From: JACPNA01 sp964429715
GTDB lineage: Archaea; Nanobdellota; Nanobdellia; Woesearchaeales; GW2011-AR9
DNA: 24,076 nt
Direction of reading: 5' to 3'
NCBI GenBank assembly: GCA_964429715.1
Contig: CAYSCV010000007.1
Location: forward strand, 1 to 24,076
Shown here: positions 6,658 to 12,924 of the stretch, in pieces
How positions within the stretch are numbered: the first letter of the stretch is position 1
Layout of the letters: the number at the start of each line of letters is the position of its first letter
Translations under genes and position numbers: made by a program
Notes under the pieces: generated by a model
Told to the model about the DNA's origin: nothing
Databases searched by the model: none
The model's input: only the letters and a program-made list of their open reading frames with translations

Positions 6658-7136
6658 TTAGTTTGGTGGTGGTGTTTTTCTCCATACGGTAGTTCTGTAA
6701 TCTACTATTTCTGTTATTGAGTATGTTTCTTGGTCTGTTGCTTCAAGGATTCTTTTTATGTCTAGGGCAACTTGTTCTTTTGGCTGGGTGAATTCAATTA
6801 TGATACTTTCATCATCATTTCCATAAATCTCTAGATTAGAAGTATTTATGGCAAGTATATGCCTATATTGTTGGTTGAATTCTGAGAGTGTTTGGTAGTA
6901 TTTTTCTGGGTTTACGTAGATTATGTTGGGTCCGTACTTTTAGTGTTTGGATTGTTTGGTTCTTCACAGATACTTCTTTTAGGATAGTTTGATACATCAA
7001 TTTCTTGCGGCATGGTAAATGGATAAATGTTAAACGTGTGTTGATACACTTCGATATTTTATTTTAATGAGGGGGTTATTGTTATTGGTTTCACTATTAG
7101 TTCTTCTAGCAATTGTTCGAGTGGTCTTGTTTTCAT
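6658..7136 (-). pseudogene. Broken gene of about 159 codons with an intact promoter
   Basis: From ATG 7136 the frame reads 25 residues (MKTRPLEQLLEELIV...) to a TAA at 7059-7061. It then continues protein-like in the same frame (NIEVYQHTFNIYPLP, KKLMYQTILKEV) to an AAAA run at 6938-6941. There the sensible frame shifts by one base and continues KYGPNIIYVNPEKYY...RTTVWRKTPPPN to TAA 6658. The last 93 codons are clean but have no ATG, GTG or TTG start. The A/C-rich coding strand matches resident minus-strand genes. A good TATA box lies 26 bases before ATG 7136. A base missing from the A run would explain one lesion; sequencing error is possible for either. Function unknown. Confidence 0.65.
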
Positions 7137-7157
7137 GGTGGTATATTTTGTTGTTTT

Positions 7158-7167
7158 ATTTATAAAG
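7158..7167 (-). promoter_or_regulatory. TATA box of the broken gene
   Basis: CTTTATAAAT on the minus strand is centred 26 bases before ATG 7136, the same spacing as the leaderless genes nearby. It overlaps the space just after the HAD gene stop. Confidence 0.55.
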
Positions 7168-7169
7168 AT

Positions 7170-8078
7170 TTAGTATGTCAGTACTATTCTTCGTCCATCA
7201 TTTGCAGTGTCTAATTCATAAGTTTGGTTGTTGAAGCGGATGGTTCTGATTTGTTGTGGTTTGTAGTCTAATAAGTTTCTTTGTACTGTTTCTGGTGTGC
7301 TTTGTTCGTGTAGTTCATTGAATATTTGCCATGGTGTTTTTTGTGAGGTTTGGTAGAGGATGTCGATGAGGTTGCTTACGGGTTGCCAGTTGCCGTTGCG
7401 TTGTTCGTGGTTAATGATGATAACCGGAGTGAAAGGATCTGTTTTGGGGGTTGACATACCATCTTCGAGGTCGCCGATCATGATGGTTCTGAGTTGTTGG
7501 TGGTGTTGGGAGTTGAGGTAGCGACGAACAAGATGGAGGTCTTTACGCATGAGTTGGGGGTTGTAAGGATTTTTGTAGAGGGTGGATGGATCAAAAGGTT
7601 GTCCTGTTTGGATGTTGAGGAGTTGGTCTAGGTAGTCTGAGATTTCTTCCATTCTGTTCCTATATTGTGTTTGTTTTTCTTTGTCTGTTTCGTCCCAGGC
7701 AAGATTTCTTTGTTCTATACGTTGTTGTTCTAATTTTGCTTTTTCTTCTGGTGGGAGGGCAACGGAGCGTGGTTGATAGTCTGCGTTTACTTCACGAATG
7801 ATGTTTTCTTGATTGATATAGAATCTTTTTATTTTGAATGATGGTTGTTCTTGAAAATGTTCTCTGCCAATGTAGCGGTGAATATATTGGCCTATTGGTT
7901 GTAGATGTTGTTTTGCGCCGGCGGTTGTGGCGCTTGTTACGATGACAATTTTTCTTGATGCGTCTTGTTGTGCTTTGAGGAATTCTGGGACGTTGGGGTA
8001 GATTCCTTCGTCGTGCCAGAATTCACCTAATGTATCGTCTTTGTCTAGCAGGAGGTAGTTGAGGTTTGTGTGGGTCAT
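7170..8078 (-). CDS. HAD-superfamily phosphatase-like protein, paralogue A
   Basis: The 302-residue protein starts with HAD motif I DKDDTLG (D12, D14), has a motif II candidate IVTSATT (about 47-53), an RKD-LHLVRRYL segment that can carry the motif III lysine, and motif IV IGDLEDGMSTPKTDP. This suggests a phosphatase or other phosphotransferase. A charged helical insert of about 60 residues (PEEKAKLEQQRIEQRN...) separates the two halves and is missing from paralogue B. The C-terminus carries a TIRFNNQTYELD...GRRI module shared with B. It lies 28 bases downstream of paralogue B on the same strand and may be co-transcribed with it. Substrate unknown. Confidence 0.7.
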   Translation of the reverse strand: MTHTNLNYLLLDKDDTLGEFWHDEGIYPNVPEFLKAQQDASRKIVIVTSATTAGAKQHLQPIGQYIHRYIGREHFQEQPSFKIKRFYINQENIIREVNADYQPRSVALPPEEKAKLEQQRIEQRNLAWDETDKEKQTQYRNRMEEISDYLDQLLNIQTGQPFDPSTLYKNPYNPQLMRKDLHLVRRYLNSQHHQQLRTIMIGDLEDGMSTPKTDPFTPVIIINHEQRNGNWQPVSNLIDILYQTSQKTPWQIFNELHEQSTPETVQRNLLDYKPQQIRTIRFNNQTYELDTANDGRRIVLTY

Positions 8079-8106
8079 GGGCTGATTTTGTTATATTTTT
8101 ATTGTG

Positions 8107-8832
8107 TTATTCTTCCGTTATAATTATTCTTTTTCCGTTGCTGATACGATCAAGTTCGTAGGTTTGGTTGTAGAGACGAATGGTTGATATTTTGGTTGGT
8201 TCAATATCATGGGCGATTCTTTTGTCTATTCGTTTTTCTCCCAGAAAGTATATTTGGTTGAATTGTTCGCAAGGAAATTGTTCTTCGTTTTCAAATAGTA
8301 TGTTTACAAGATTCGTTACGGGCTGCCAATGTCCTGATCTTTGTTGGTTGTTAATAACGATAACAGGAGTATATGGGTCAGAGGCGGGAGTAAAGTTTCC
8401 ATCGTCTTCATCGCCGATCATGACAGTTCGTAGTTTGTGGTATTCTTTGGGATTGAGATAGCGTCGGGCAAGATGCAAATCTTTGAAGATGTACTCTTGG
8501 GCGTAGGGATTAGTATATCTTATCATCGGTTGATGGTTTGGTTGTTCTTTGATATTGCCTTCATTGTCAATAAAGAAATCTTTGATTTGTAATCCTAAAG
8601 AATCTTGGATGCGGAAGTGTTCACGGCAGAGGTAGGCGTGAATGAGATGGTCGAATTGCTGTAAATCTCTTTTTGTGTTTTCGGTTTTTGCGGTGCTGGC
8701 GATGACGAGTTGATGGTTTTGGTCGTGCAGTTGTTTGAGAAACTCTGCGACAAGGGGGTATATTCCAGGGTTTGGAAAGTAGCCAAGCGTTTTGTCTTTG
8801 TCTATGAGGAGGTAGTTGGGAGAGTTTGGCAT
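8107..8832 (-). CDS. HAD-superfamily phosphatase-like protein, paralogue B
   Basis: The 241-residue paralogue of the downstream gene has motif I DKDKTLGYF (D11, D13), motif II candidate VIASTAKT, and motif IV IGDEDDGNFTPASDP. Both proteins share FKDLHLARRYLN / RKDLHLVRRYLN blocks, the VIVINNQQRSGHWQPVTNL region and the C-terminal TIRLYNQTYELD module. An in-frame ATG at 8880 is rejected: the TATA box lies at 8854-8863, inside that extension, and predicts a leaderless start at 8832. Tandem duplication followed by an insertion in copy A is the simplest history. The acceptor phosphate substrate is unknown. Confidence 0.72.
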   Translation of the reverse strand: MPNSPNYLLIDKDKTLGYFPNPGIYPLVAEFLKQLHDQNHQLVIASTAKTENTKRDLQQFDHLIHAYLCREHFRIQDSLGLQIKDFFIDNEGNIKEQPNHQPMIRYTNPYAQEYIFKDLHLARRYLNPKEYHKLRTVMIGDEDDGNFTPASDPYTPVIVINNQQRSGHWQPVTNLVNILFENEEQFPCEQFNQIYFLGEKRIDKRIAHDIEPTKISTIRLYNQTYELDRISNGKRIIITEE

Positions 8833-8853
8833 GATACTTGTTTTTATTGGCTT

Positions 8854-8863
8854 ATTTATAAAC
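8854..8863 (-). promoter_or_regulatory. TATA box of the HAD pair
   Basis: GTTTATAAAT on the minus strand is centred 26-27 bases upstream of ATG 8832. It decides that start. Confidence 0.65.
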
Positions 8864-8893
8864 TTTTCCAATTTAATCACTTTACAATAGTAA

Positions 8894-8904
8894 TTTTTAT
8901 AAAC
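8894..8904 (+). promoter_or_regulatory. TATA box of the small gene at 8927
   Basis: TTTTTATAAAC is centred about 27 bases before ATG 8927, predicting a leaderless mRNA. It is divergent from the HAD-pair promoter 30 bases away. Confidence 0.6.
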
Positions 8905-8926
8905 AAGGGTTGTTTCTTGAGTAATA

Positions 8927-9184
8927 ATGGCAGCTGTAGAAATTGGTAAAACATATATATCTACTCGTGATGAATTGCGAGAGGAGATTCGTACAGGTAA
9001 ATTAGAAGGGTTAGAGTTATTAGCGCAAAATCATGTTTGTTATTGTTGTGTGCGCCGAATTGAGGGGTCAATGTATGTTATAGAACGAGCGAGGGAGAAT
9101 AGTGTTGAGTATTATTTTTTTGATACAAAATGTTATGAGGAGGCACGGGTGTTAGAGTATAGGGGTGGAATGGTTGTGCAGTAG
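8927..9184 (+). CDS. Small Cys-containing protein of unknown function
   Basis: The 85-residue protein is not recognised. It has an amphipathic N-terminal half (STRDELREEIRTGKLEGLELLAQ), a Cys cluster CYCC at about residues 44-47, and a further Cys in TKCYEEA. The pattern H-V-CYCCVRRIEGSMYVIERAR followed by YYFFDTKCYEEARV alternates strands and helices and could hold a metal ion through the three or four Cys. The promoter spacing and strongly coding-like composition support it as real. It lies 85 bases upstream of the Nudix gene, which has its own promoter. Confidence 0.6.
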   Translation: MAAVEIGKTYISTRDELREEIRTGKLEGLELLAQNHVCYCCVRRIEGSMYVIERARENSVEYYFFDTKCYEEARVLEYRGGMVVQ

Positions 9185-9236
9185 AAATAATTTTAGAGTT
9201 GTCTTTTCTTGCTTTTCTCGATTTTGAGCATAAACC

Positions 9237-9245
9237 TTTATAAAT
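9237..9245 (+). promoter_or_regulatory. TATA box of the Nudix gene
   Basis: TTTATAAAT is centred 29 bases before ATG 9270, giving a leaderless transcript. Confidence 0.62.
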
Positions 9246-9269
9246 AAATCTCTTTGTTGGAAAAAGTAT

Positions 9270-9785
9270 ATGCTGTATAGACATACGATTGCGGCGGTTG
9301 TGTATAAAGATGATCTTGTTCTTGGGAGACGAATGTATTTGGCAGTGCAAAAGCCACAGTGGAATACAGATGAGTGGAGTGTGGTTCAGGGTGGATTAGA
9401 TGAACATGGTGGAGAGGAGCATGTGGCGTTACGTATGGAGCTAGGTGAGGAGTTAGGAATAGATAAATTTGGGGTAGTAAAAGAGATGTCACGATATTTT
9501 ATACGTTCGTTTGGCGCAAAAACGCGGGAGCGGTATCCAGAGCGATTGGGATATATTGGTAAAAAATTGAAGTATTTTTATGTGGAATATATAGGGTGTG
9601 AAGGAGAAATTCATCTGGGTGCGGAGTTGAGTTCGTTTCGCTGGATGGATCGAGAGGAATTTTTATCTATGGTGAAATATGCGAATGACTTGAAGATTGT
9701 GCTTGATGTGATGGAAGTTGTGCCGAAGAAAAAAGAGCAGCCAGTATTAGAAGGAATGTTGGAACCGGTGTTAATGCAGGTGTAG
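9270..9785 (+). CDS. Nudix hydrolase with a slightly irregular Nudix box
   Basis: The 171-residue protein hydrolyses a nucleoside diphosphate linked to another moiety, by family. The fold start HTIAAVVYKDDLVLG leads to MYLAVQKPQWNTDEWSVVQGGLDE, an RppH/Ap4A-hydrolase-like approach to the Nudix box. The box itself (about 42-65) keeps GG, EE, the ELGEEL metal-binding glutamates and G-I. An Arg-Met pair stands where the consensus has Arg alone, and Gly replaces the first conserved Glu, with EE just after it. This looks like a one-residue shift in the box. The C-terminus (FRWMDREEFLSMV) is typical. Substrate unassigned: a capped RNA end, ApnA or damaged nucleotide are all possible. Confidence 0.82.
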   Translation: MLYRHTIAAVVYKDDLVLGRRMYLAVQKPQWNTDEWSVVQGGLDEHGGEEHVALRMELGEELGIDKFGVVKEMSRYFIRSFGAKTRERYPERLGYIGKKLKYFYVEYIGCEGEIHLGAELSSFRWMDREEFLSMVKYANDLKIVLDVMEVVPKKKEQPVLEGMLEPVLMQV

Positions 9786-9793
9786 AGAAGTAG

Positions 9794-9804
9794 TTTTCTT
9801 TTTT
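9794..9804 (+). terminator. T-rich terminator after the Nudix gene
   Basis: TTTT-C-TTTTTT begins nine bases after the stop codon. Confidence 0.5.
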
Positions 9805-9828
9805 GTGTTATTATTTTGTGTTAAAAAA

Positions 9829-9837
9829 CTTATAATA
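9829..9837 (+). promoter_or_regulatory. Possible TATA box of the hairpin-rich region
   Basis: CTTATAATA is centred about 27 bases before the first hairpin at 9858-9897, the spacing expected for an RNA that begins at the hairpin. Confidence 0.35.
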
Positions 9838-9857
9838 AAATAACGAAAATATGTTTA

Positions 9858-10200
9858 GAGGAGTTTGCATAATTCATATTTTCTTGGCAAACTCCTCGTA
9901 GAGATTCTGTCACTCTCGTTCCGAAGTTGCCGCGAGCAACCTTTGCAATGGCGCAATTTTAAGCTTATCTGAGCACCTCTCGGTGCTAACTAAGATTTAC
10001 ATTCTGTCATTACATTCCGAACTTTCCTTACTGGAAAGTCTAGTCACTAGCGTTCGTGACTTGCCTTACTGGCAAGAATTGCTTTTTGCAAAGTTCTCTT
10101 TATTTGGAGCTAGGGTCACTCACGTTCTCAAATTCTCTGATATGAACTATCCACGGACTTCATTCGTGGTCTTAACCAAATACCCTTTCTAATAAAAATC
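9858..10200 (+). ncRNA. Hairpin-rich non-coding region, candidate RNA (TAATTCA family, member 2)
   Basis: This lies between the convergent Nudix and S27ae genes, so neither needs a promoter here. GAGGAGTTTGC (9858-9868) pairs with GCAAACTCCTC (9887-9897), with TAATTCA one base after the 5' arm (9870-9876). Further hairpins are GTTGC/GCAAC, AGCACC/GGTGCT around 9980, ACTTTCC/GGAAAGT, AGTCAC/GTGACT, CTTGCC/GGCAAG and CCACG/CGTGG (10151-10169). The + strand is richer in C than its surroundings. The 69-codon frame at 9983-10192 has no ATG, SD or recognisable product. Expression is inferred only. Confidence 0.4.
9909..10130 (+). repeat. Degenerate repeat array with hairpins
   Basis: Units begin at 9909, 10006, 10043 and 10115 and follow a loose pattern: GTCAYT, a short spacer, GTTC or ATTC, a CGAA or GTGA-type link, then a small stem-loop (GTTGC/GCAAC, CTTTCC/GGAAAG, CTTGCC/GGCAAG). 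The second and third units share the loop TTACT although their arms differ. Units one and two are both preceded by ATTCT. The fourth keeps only the first half. A fifth diverged copy is at 6522-6547. Confidence 0.5.
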
Positions 10201-10416
10201 TTAATTTTTCTTAAATTCTGTATACTTACATCTGCCGCAGACTAAGCGATTAGAATGAACGGCCATACATACTCCAGATCCACATTTAGGGCAGAATTTA
10301 TTTTTTCGTTGGATTTTGTCACCTGTAATTGTGTATAAACTGGATTGTTTTTTGCCAGCTTTTTTTGCTTTGCCGCCAGCAGGCTTTTTTGCAACGGGTT
10401 TTGTAGGAGCAGCCAT
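10201..10416 (-). CDS. rps27ae: Ribosomal protein S27Ae
   Basis: The 71-residue protein has a Lys/Ala/Pro-rich N-terminal extension of about 25 residues, then the S27Ae core LYTITGDKIQRKNKFCPKCGSG...VCGRCKYTEF. The two CxxC pairs form the zinc ribbon of this small-subunit protein near the decoding region. In many eukaryotes it is fused behind ubiquitin; here it stands alone. It is the last gene of the rpo7-spt4-rps24e operon, 88 bases after rps24e, with a GAGGT SD before its ATG. Confidence 0.93.
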   Translation of the reverse strand: MAAPTKPVAKKPAGGKAKKAGKKQSSLYTITGDKIQRKNKFCPKCGSGVCMAVHSNRLVCGRCKYTEFKKN

Positions 10417-10504
10417 GTTAGTTTTACCTCAGTTTTTCTTTTTTATGATTAATTTTGATTATTCTTTATCAATTATTTCTTATTCCTATTATTATTATTA
10501 TTAT

Positions 10505-10804
10505 CTATGCGGCTTTCTTTGCTGCTTCTTCAAGTCTTTTACGCATGTGGCCGTTAATGCATTCGATGCGTTCTCTTGTTTCGGGTTTATCATAGATGAA
10601 AGCGTTTACGATTGCTTCTCTATGACTAAATATTGTGTGGATATGTTTAATTACAATTAATGATGGGTCAGCATGCATTTGTTTTCCTACAGCTTCGATG
10701 ATGTCTTTATTACTGGGTGTGGCGTTTTCAAATGAAACTGTGCCTTTAATTTCATGTCTGTTCAATAAGATGTTTTCTTTTTTTTCGTTAATGGTTAATT
10801 GCAT
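10505..10804 (-). CDS. rps24e: Ribosomal protein S24e
   Basis: The 99-residue protein matches archaeal S24e throughout: the N-terminal strand MQLTINEKKENILLNRHEIKG, then TPSNKDIIEAVGKQMHADPSLIVIKHIHTIFSHREAIVNAFIYD, and a basic C-terminus with RMRKRLEE-like sequence. It belongs to the archaeal/eukaryotic-specific set of small-subunit proteins. It lies 27 bases downstream of spt4, with a GAGGG SD before its ATG. A run of ATT/TTA trinucleotides (about 10487-10505) directly follows its stop codon. The gene order next to rpo7 and spt4 is conserved in archaea. Confidence 0.94.
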   Translation of the reverse strand: MQLTINEKKENILLNRHEIKGTVSFENATPSNKDIIEAVGKQMHADPSLIVIKHIHTIFSHREAIVNAFIYDKPETRERIECINGHMRKRLEEAAKKAA

Positions 10805-10831
10805 GATATTTCCCTCGAGTTATTTTCTTTT

Positions 10832-11020
10832 TTATTTAACTTTAATTGCGTATTCGCCTTTTAATTTAATTCCGATTTTTTGAGCAATCATTGAGTTTTC
10901 TGCGTCGGTAATTAAGATGCGGCCTTGCCAGCTGTTACTGAAACCAGATATACCGCATTGCGGGCAGGTGTCAGCTTCGACGAACAATTTACAACGTTTG
11001 CAGACTTTCTTTTTGGCCAT
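10832..11020 (-). CDS. spt4: Transcription elongation factor Spt4 (RpoE'')
   Basis: The 62-residue zinc protein is the archaeal Spt4, which pairs with Spt5 and clamps RNA polymerase for processive elongation. CKRCKLFVEADTCPQCG gives the four-Cys zinc site (two CxxC pairs), followed by the family block SNSWQGRILITDAENSMIAQKIGI with the Trp and Asp that contact Spt5. It sits directly after rpo7, 28 bases away, in the usual archaeal order. Confidence 0.95.
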   Translation of the reverse strand: MAKKKVCKRCKLFVEADTCPQCGISGFSNSWQGRILITDAENSMIAQKIGIKLKGEYAIKVK

Positions 11021-11048
11021 GGTATTATATTCTTCTGAATTTTATTTT

Positions 11049-11651
11049 TTATTCTTTTGATTTTTTCTTTGGCTTTTCAGCTTTTTCTTCTTTTTTTTCA
11101 ACAGGAATTTCTTTTGGTTCTGCGTCTTCGCTGAGCCATTCTAGTTTGCCTAGGCCTTCTTGGCGCATGGTTAAGCCAATCTTGGGATTATTAGGATCTT
11201 TATAGCTTACGGCGATGATACGTGCGCGGCATCTGTCACCGACTTTTATGGAACGATTTGATTTTTTGCCGGAGAGTACTTTTTCTTTACTGAAGCTGAC
11301 AAAGTCGTCCATGCTTTGAGAAATGTGGACCATTCCTTCAACCCCACCAATATCAAGGAATGCACCAAAGTCGGTGATATCACGGACTTTACCAAAGACG
11401 ATTTCATTGAGTTCGGGTTTGAATGTGAGAAGGTCAAATTCGGCTTCATAATAACCAGCACCGTCGCCGGGGATGATGACACCTTCTTTGACGGTTGTGA
11501 TGTTGACAACGTTTAAAACGAAGCCAATTTCTTTTGAAATGTAATTTTCGTAGCTAGATTTAATGTTTTTAAGCACAGCTTCTTTAGTAGTAAGATTAAA
11601 CATGCTGGGAGGCACACGGATATAATCTTTGACTTTGACTGTGTAGAACAT
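11049..11651 (-). CDS. rpo7: RNA polymerase subunit Rpo7 (RpoE', Rpb7 homologue)
   Basis: The 200-residue protein has the Rpb7 N-terminal domain MFYTVKVKDYIRVPPSMF...VLKNIKSSYENYI and a C-terminal S1 RNA-binding domain (about 80-170: NEIVFGKVRDITDFGAFLDIGGVEGMVHISQ). With Rpo4 it forms the polymerase stalk that binds nascent RNA. A Lys/Glu-rich tail of about 20 residues extends past the S1 domain. Being the first gene of the rpo7-spt4-rps24e-rps27ae operon, it has a TATA box 28 bases before the ATG, which implies a leaderless message, while later genes of the operon carry SD sites. Confidence 0.96.
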   Translation of the reverse strand: MFYTVKVKDYIRVPPSMFNLTTKEAVLKNIKSSYENYISKEIGFVLNVVNITTVKEGVIIPGDGAGYYEAEFDLLTFKPELNEIVFGKVRDITDFGAFLDIGGVEGMVHISQSMDDFVSFSKEKVLSGKKSNRSIKVGDRCRARIIAVSYKDPNNPKIGLTMRQEGLGKLEWLSEDAEPKEIPVEKKEEKAEKPKKKSKE

Positions 11652-11673
11652 TTTATTTAATTTTGAAGTATGT

Positions 11674-11683
11674 GTTTATAAAG
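11674..11683 (-). promoter_or_regulatory. TATA box of the rpo7 operon
   Basis: CTTTATAAAC on the minus strand is centred 28 bases before ATG 11651. It lies in the short gap after the GGDEF gene, so the operon is transcribed independently of that gene. Confidence 0.68.
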
Positions 11684-11687
11684 GTTT

Positions 11688-12818
11688 CTATTTAAACTGT
11701 AATGTGTGAGCTTTATAGACTACACTGTCGCGTTGGCGTTTTGCCTCGTATAATTCTTTGTCGGTTTGTCGATACCATTCTTCGCCATTGCAAAAGCGGG
11801 GAAGATTAGCTAGAATCCCAATACTTGCGGTGGGATGGAAGCGAGTTTCAGGTGCTGGAAGATTTCTTATATTTTCTAAAATTTGTTGTGCTAGAGGATA
11901 AATTTTATTTTGTTCTTCAATGTAGGTGAGGATTGCGAATTCGTCCCCTCCTATACGGTAGCTTTTACAGTCAGATAACGTGTTGAGGTAAGTTCCCATG
12001 TTGGCGAGAAATTTGTCGCCTTCGGCGTGGCCGAGTTTATCATTGAAACTTTTAAAGTGATCGAGGTCGATTAGGAGAAGATGGCATATTTTTTTTGTTT
12101 TTTTAGCTTCAGTTAGATTATGTTCTATGTCTTCATGGAAAGTTTTTTTGTTATATAATCCAGTGGGGCCATCAATTTTTGTTTGCAGAGAGAGTTTTTC
12201 GTTTAGTTTGATAAATTGATCGAGTTCTAACAGATGGGTGACGTTATCAGCGACAAACCAACTGACTTGATCGAGAACACGAAGTTCTTCATTGTTGATT
12301 TTTTTTTTTTTAGGGTTATAGCTTACGACGAGCAGGCCTTGGATGTTTCTCTCAAGGATTTCTGAGCGGCGAGCGTAGGGGATGCAGACTAAGCCTGATT
12401 CTTTGATGTAGTGAAGAGGGTCGTTATCATTGAGAATTAAAGTGGGATCAGTTTTGGCGCTGTCGTTGTGGTATATTTGGTGTTGTTCAATGATTTCTTC
12501 AAGGAAAGGGTGTGGGGTGATGCGAAGACTGTCTTTCATTTTCATGGCTTTTTTGGGCAGGCCAAGAATCTCGATGAGTATGTATTGGTGTTCGTTGCTG
12601 TTACTTTTACGATAGATACGAGGAGCGATATATTCTCTTTTTTCTAATGCGGTGAGGACGGTGTGCATGCTTTGAGCAATTGTGTGGGATTGATGTATTT
12701 GGTGATTTAGATTATATAAAAAATGGTCTGATTCACGTCTAAATGAACGGATGCGCAGTATTTTTGTGCCGTGAGCTTCGGTAACAGTACATTCTGTTGT
12801 GGTGGGTTCAGGTGTCAT
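11688..12818 (-). CDS. GAF-like sensor with GGDEF diguanylate cyclase domain
   Basis: The 376-residue protein has a poorly conserved N-terminal alpha/beta region (about 45-195) that looks like a GAF sensor (LVCIPYARR...IQGLLVVSYNPKKKKINNEELRVLDQVSWFVADNV), then a GGDEF domain from DGPTGLYNKKTF (about 216). Catalytic features are intact: LLLIDLDHFKSFNDKLGHAEGD with metal Asp 251 and guanine-binding Asn 259, and the signature GGDEF at 290-294. The allosteric RxxD Arg upstream is absent, so product inhibition is unlikely. There is no membrane segment. By family it makes c-di-GMP from two GTP, but GGDEF genes are rare in archaea and no EAL or PilZ partner is in the window. It lies next to the rpo7 operon but has its own promoter. 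Confidence 0.85.
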   Translation of the reverse strand: MTPEPTTTECTVTEAHGTKILRIRSFRRESDHFLYNLNHQIHQSHTIAQSMHTVLTALEKREYIAPRIYRKSNSNEHQYILIEILGLPKKAMKMKDSLRITPHPFLEEIIEQHQIYHNDSAKTDPTLILNDNDPLHYIKESGLVCIPYARRSEILERNIQGLLVVSYNPKKKKINNEELRVLDQVSWFVADNVTHLLELDQFIKLNEKLSLQTKIDGPTGLYNKKTFHEDIEHNLTEAKKTKKICHLLLIDLDHFKSFNDKLGHAEGDKFLANMGTYLNTLSDCKSYRIGGDEFAILTYIEEQNKIYPLAQQILENIRNLPAPETRFHPTASIGILANLPRFCNGEEWYRQTDKELYEAKRQRDSVVYKAHTLQFK

Positions 12819-12846
12819 TTTGAGGAATATTTTTTGAGAAAGGGTG

Positions 12847-12856
12847 CTTTATAAAG
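12847..12856 (-). promoter_or_regulatory. TATA box of the GGDEF gene
   Basis: CTTTATAAAG is centred 33 bases before ATG 12818, leaving a leader of only a few bases. The box is a perfect palindrome-like ATAA/TTAT core and is divergent from the promoter at 12895. Confidence 0.5.
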
Positions 12857-12894
12857 CTTGCTGTGCTGTTCTGTATAAACAAGGAAGCAGAATG

Positions 12895-12903
12895 TTTATA
12901 AAT
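12895..12903 (+). promoter_or_regulatory. TATA box of the helical orphan gene
   Basis: TTTATAAAT is centred 26 bases before ATG 12925, which identifies that codon as the leaderless start and rejects the longer frame from 12844. Confidence 0.62.
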
Positions 12904-12924
12904 CAATACAGTTTAATAAAATTC

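Noticed and set aside
6937..6943. Programmed -1 frameshift at the A4 run in the broken gene
   Set aside because: The site lacks a proper X-XXY-YYZ heptamer, and the gene also carries an independent in-frame TAA upstream.
8107..8880. Longer start of HAD paralogue B at 8880
   Set aside because: The added residues overlap a strong TATA box placed 26-27 bases before ATG 8832.
9909..10130. CRISPR array
   Set aside because: Units are degenerate, unevenly spaced and without constant-length spacers, and there are no cas genes.
9858..10170. RNase P RNA, SRP RNA or tRNA in the hairpin region
   Set aside because: A GGAAAGTC string recalls the RNase P core, but it is part of a simple stem and the other conserved elements are missing. 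No cloverleaf or SRP helix 8 was found.
9983..10192. A 69-codon frame across the hairpin array
   Set aside because: It starts on a non-ATG codon without SD or matching promoter, and the protein has no recognisable pattern. The repeats and complementary arms explain the sequence better as structured non-coding DNA.
10486..10506. ATT trinucleotide run after rps24e as a regulatory repeat
   Set aside because: Short simple repeats in an AT-rich gap need no special explanation.
10316..10883. Plus-strand open frames across the ribosomal operon
   Set aside because: They are antisense shadows of rps27ae, rps24e and spt4, which are certain on the minus strand.
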